Source of the DNA: an uncultured Oscillospiraceae bacterium
Lineage (GTDB): Bacteria; Bacillota; Clostridia; Oscillospirales; Oscillospiraceae
NCBI GenBank assembly: GCA_944387065.1
Contig: CALXDM010000008.1
Location: 1 to 64,000 of the forward strand
Length of the DNA stretch: 64,000 bases
Reading direction: 5' to 3'
The position numbers were made by a program, and so were the translations under genes. The notes below the pieces were generated by a model that worked only from the letters and a program-made list of their open reading frames with translations, made no database searches and was not told the origin of the DNA. Shown piece by piece: positions 61,418 through 64,000 of this stretch (position 1 is the stretch's first letter; the number at the start of each line of letters is the position of its first letter).

Positions 61418-61966
61418 ATGTCAAACTTTGAAAAAATCATGACAATTATCAATGTTATTGCAATCATTGCAATTCCGATTGTCGCTGTATTTGTAGGGCA
61501 ATATTTACAGAATAGAAGTCAACAGCGTAAAGATAAACTTGATATTTTCAAAACATTGATGATGAACCGTGTCGGTTGGTCTGTTGAAAGTGTCCACGCT
61601 ATGAATGTTATAGATATCGTGTTTGCCAAAGACAAGAATGTTGGGAGTAAGTGGAAAGATTATTACACCCTACTCTGTATCCAAGAGCCAAACGATATGC
61701 AGAAACAGCAAATTCAAACTGCACAGCACAAGTTATTAGAGGCTATGGCAATTTCATTAGGATATAAAGAACAAATAACATGGGAAACCATTCAGAACCC
61801 TTATATTCCAAAAGGCATGATAGATGCCATGCAGCAACAACAGATAATCCAGCTTGGACAGGAAAAGTGGGCCGGTGCTATGGACGCATTCACCCAAATG
61901 TTTGGGAAGGGCCCTTCGTTCCAGCAGCCAGCAGAGCGGGAGGATACACACCATGCCGACACTTGA
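61418..61966 (+). CDS. Membrane-anchored protein of unknown function, RM-associated
   Basis: 182 residues, GGAGG seven bases before the ATG. One N-terminal membrane segment (IINVIAIIAIPIVAVFVGQY) then a soluble helical domain with KLDIFKTLMMNRVGWSVESV, NVIDIVFAKDKNVGSKWKDY and HKLLEAMAISLGYKEQI. May belong to DUF6680, but this is from memory and not certain. AT-rich for its first 400 bases and GC-rich near the end. Overlaps the mod start by 14 bases, so translation is coupled to the methyltransferase. Confidence 0.8.
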   Translation: MSNFEKIMTIINVIAIIAIPIVAVFVGQYLQNRSQQRKDKLDIFKTLMMNRVGWSVESVHAMNVIDIVFAKDKNVGSKWKDYYTLLCIQEPNDMQKQQIQTAQHKLLEAMAISLGYKEQITWETIQNPYIPKGMIDAMQQQQIIQLGQEKWAGAMDAFTQMFGKGPSFQQPAEREDTHHADT

Positions 61967-63512
61967 ATGGATCGGAAAAGATAAAGTCATCAACCACCAC
62001 CAGGAGGTGCCCTTCCGGGTGCTGGAGCGCCGGTACAGCTATGACGAGTCCGGACAGCACGACGAGGACAACGGCAGTGAGAACATGATCATCCGGGGCG
62101 ACAATCTGGAGGCACTGAAAGCTCTGCTGCCCCGGTACGAGGGCCGGGTGAAGTGCATCTACATCGATCCTCCCTATAACACTGGCAACGAGGGTTGGGT
62201 GTATAACGACAATGTGAACGACCCCAGGATCAAGAAGTGGCTGGGCGAGGTGGTAGGCAAAGAGGGGGAGGATCTGACCCGCCACGACAAGTGGCTGTGC
62301 ATGATGTACCCCCGACTGAAACTGCTACATAAGCTGCTGTCGGAGGATGGGGTTATTTTTATCAGCATTGATGATAATGAACAGGCACATCTAAAGCTGA
62401 TTTGTGACGAAATATTTGGGAAAAGCAATTTTATTGAAACGATAATATGGGATAAAAAGGCTGGCGCAAAAGGTGTTCCTCCGCGCAGTATGCTTGTAAA
62501 TGTTCATGAATATATTATAGCTTATTCAAAAAACTCTAATTTTAAGTTTATAGGTGAAAGACGCCTTGCGGAAGCAGAGGGTTTTAGTAATCCAGACAAT
62601 GATCCACGAGGACCATGGAGAATGTCGAACATTAAAAGCACGACCAAATCCAAGGATGAAGCATTCACAATAGTTGACCCAACAACTGGAAAACAGTATA
62701 CGAATACATGGGCGTTTTCAGCTGCTTCGCTTGAAAAAATGATACGAGAGGGACGGATATTGTGGAAGAAATCATTGCCGAAGCAGAAAGAATTCCTCTA
62801 TGAAATGAAAAATCCTAACAAGGCAATCAAAACAACATGGGGTGTTTTTGATCCGCAAAGTACGACGGTTTTTCTAAAAGAAATTTTACCAAACGAGAAG
62901 TTTGATAATCCAAAGCCTATTAAACTAATAGATTATTTGGTACAAGTTTCGGTAGGACCCAATGATATCATTCTCGACTCCTTCGCCGGTTCCGGCACCA
63001 CCGCCCACGCCGTCCTCAACATGAACAAAGCCGACGGCGGGCACCGCAAATTCATCCTGGTGGAGATGATGGACTACGCCGACAGTATCACCGCCGAGCG
63101 GGTGAAGCGGGTAATCCAGGGCTACGGCGAGGGCAAAAAGGCGGTGGAGGGCACCGGCGGCAGTTTCAGCTTCTACGATCTGGGGGAGCCGCTGCTGATT
63201 GGGGAGTGCCTCAACGAGTCCGTGGGGGCGGACAAGATCCGGGAGTACATCTGGTTTATGGAGACCAAAGCGCCCTATGCCCCGGCTTCCGGGGAGAACC
63301 CCTACTATCTGGGGACCTGCAACGACACCGGTTACTATTTCTACTATGAGCCGGAACAGGTGACGGTGCTGGACTATCAGTTCCTGTCCACGGTCACGGA
63401 GAAAAGCGGCAGTACGGTCATCTACGCCGACCGCTGCTCCATCGGGGCGGACAAGCTGGCCCAGATGGGGATCGTGTTTAAGAAGATTCCCAGAGACATC
63501 AGCAGACTGTAA
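61953..63512 (+). CDS. mod: Type III restriction-modification DNA methyltransferase (Mod)
   Basis: 519 residues from ATG 61953 (GGGAGG upstream, inside the preceding gene). Beta-class N6-adenine methyltransferase order: catalytic IYIDPPYNTGNEGW at about residue 72 comes before the SAM motif DSFAGSGTTAHAVL at about 344. The region between (about residues 130-339) is the target recognition domain and is clearly AT-rich, unlike the GC-rich flanks. The C-terminus (DYADSITAERVKRVIQGYGE; GENPYYLGTCNDTGYYFYY) is typical of Mod. Methylates one strand of a short asymmetric site and gives Res its specificity. Confidence 0.96.
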   Translation: MPTLEWIGKDKVINHHQEVPFRVLERRYSYDESGQHDEDNGSENMIIRGDNLEALKALLPRYEGRVKCIYIDPPYNTGNEGWVYNDNVNDPRIKKWLGEVVGKEGEDLTRHDKWLCMMYPRLKLLHKLLSEDGVIFISIDDNEQAHLKLICDEIFGKSNFIETIIWDKKAGAKGVPPRSMLVNVHEYIIAYSKNSNFKFIGERRLAEAEGFSNPDNDPRGPWRMSNIKSTTKSKDEAFTIVDPTTGKQYTNTWAFSAASLEKMIREGRILWKKSLPKQKEFLYEMKNPNKAIKTTWGVFDPQSTTVFLKEILPNEKFDNPKPIKLIDYLVQVSVGPNDIILDSFAGSGTTAHAVLNMNKADGGHRKFILVEMMDYADSITAERVKRVIQGYGEGKKAVEGTGGSFSFYDLGEPLLIGECLNESVGADKIREYIWFMETKAPYAPASGENPYYLGTCNDTGYYFYYEPEQVTVLDYQFLSTVTEKSGSTVIYADRCSIGADKLAQMGIVFKKIPRDISRL

Positions 63513-63526
63513 GGAGGCGGCACACC

Positions 63527-64000
63527 ATGGAGATGAAAGGCTACCAGAAGAAAGTCATTGCGGACTTGAACCGCTATTTGCAGCTTTTGAACGAGACCCT
63601 GGACTATGCCGCCGCCTTCCGCTTCTTCTGGCAGGAGAAAAGCGCCCCCTCCCTGGGCCAATACCAGGACATCATGCCAGGGGTGCCCAACCTCTGTTTC
63701 AAGGTGCCCACCGGCGGCGGAAAGACTTTCCTGGCCTGTAACGCCATCCGGCCCATTTTTGACGCTCTTCCCTTTACCAAGACGAGAGCGGTGGTGTGGC
63801 TGGTGCCCTCCGATGCCATCCTCTCCCAGACGGTGAAGGCGCTGAAAGACCCGTCCCACGACTACCGCCAGAAGATCAACGCCGATTTCGGCAGCCGGGT
63901 GGAGGTCTACACCAAGCAGGAGCTGCTCAACGGGCAGAATTTTAACCCCACCGCCGTGACGGAGCAGCTTTCCGTCATGGTCCTGTCCTATGACTCCTTC
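63527..64000 (+). CDS. res: Type III restriction endonuclease Res subunit, cut by window edge
   Basis: Open from ATG 63527 (AAGGAGG upstream, 14 bases after mod) to the last base, 158 codons with no stop. MEMKGYQKKVIADLNRYLQL is the Q-motif-like start; VPNLCFKVPTGGGKTFLACN is Walker A of the superfamily 2 helicase; AVVWLVPSDAILSQT is motif Ia; SVMVLSYDSF follows. The DExH box and nuclease domain lie beyond the window. Cuts after ATP-driven sliding once paired with Mod. Confidence 0.95.
   Translation, partial: MEMKGYQKKVIADLNRYLQLLNETLDYAAAFRFFWQEKSAPSLGQYQDIMPGVPNLCFKVPTGGGKTFLACNAIRPIFDALPFTKTRAVVWLVPSDAILSQTVKALKDPSHDYRQKINADFGSRVEVYTKQELLNGQNFNPTAVTEQLSVMVLSYDSF

Overview
The window is a visibly GC-rich chromosomal segment of a Gram-positive, spore-lineage Clostridia member, most likely Oscillospiraceae-like. 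Three things support this: SpoIIID, a YabM/SpoVB-type flippase and the mazG-HU-rqcP cluster; SLH-domain surface proteins with a CsaB-type pyruvyl transferase; and strong AGGAGG ribosome sites with TTGACA/TATAAT-like promoters. No rRNA, tRNA or CRISPR array was seen.

Layout. 0.2-7.6 kb (-): a cell-surface polymer operon (murJ, O-antigen-ligase-like protein, glycosyltransferase, two DUF4330 proteins, and a glycosyltransferase fused to a CsaB-like pyruvyl transferase). It diverges from an SLH-anchored phosphodiester glycosidase (7.9-10.7 kb). 10.9-15.0 kb (+): MoxR-DUF58-transglutaminase operon. 15.1-15.6 kb: a frameshifted PNPOx-family gene. 15.9-19.0 kb: OmpR/HK two-component system and a PepSY lipoprotein. 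19.1-26.9 kb (-): oligopeptide ABC transporter oppABCDF with a small membrane protein. 26.9-36.4 kb (-): one long run, uvrB-EamA-ybaK-uvrA-small membrane protein-ywlG-pepF-membrane protein. 36.5-38.3 kb (-): radC-like, pyrE, spoIIID. 38.4-40.2 kb (+): a fused shikimate kinase/type II dehydroquinase, then aroE. 40.3-48.9 kb: Asp23 protein, fakA, an orphan 34-aa gene, prfB, an SLH 5'-nucleotidase, a zinc-ribbon membrane protein and a split chromate transporter. 49.0-57.9 kb: nadE, a purine salvage pair (punA, MTA/SAH deaminase), flippase-mazG-HU-rqcP, an unrecognised protein and a protein tyrosine phosphatase.

57.9-64 kb is accessory DNA: a Tn916-type integrase and excisionase, a second and atypical tyrosine recombinase, a gene-free stretch rich in inverted repeats, then an operon with its own consensus promoter. 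That operon holds a small helix-turn-helix protein, a membrane-anchored protein of unknown function, a type III restriction-modification methyltransferase (Mod) whose middle third is AT-rich, and the start of the Res subunit, which runs off the window edge.

The clearest functional links are three. The pyruvylated wall polymer operon would make the ligand for the SLH proteins encoded beside it. The Asn-type nucleoside phosphorylase and the deaminase form a deaminate-then-phosphorolyse salvage route. The RM operon carries two extra genes that may regulate it or extend it. All coordinates and motifs were read by eye; promoters and terminators are pattern matches only.
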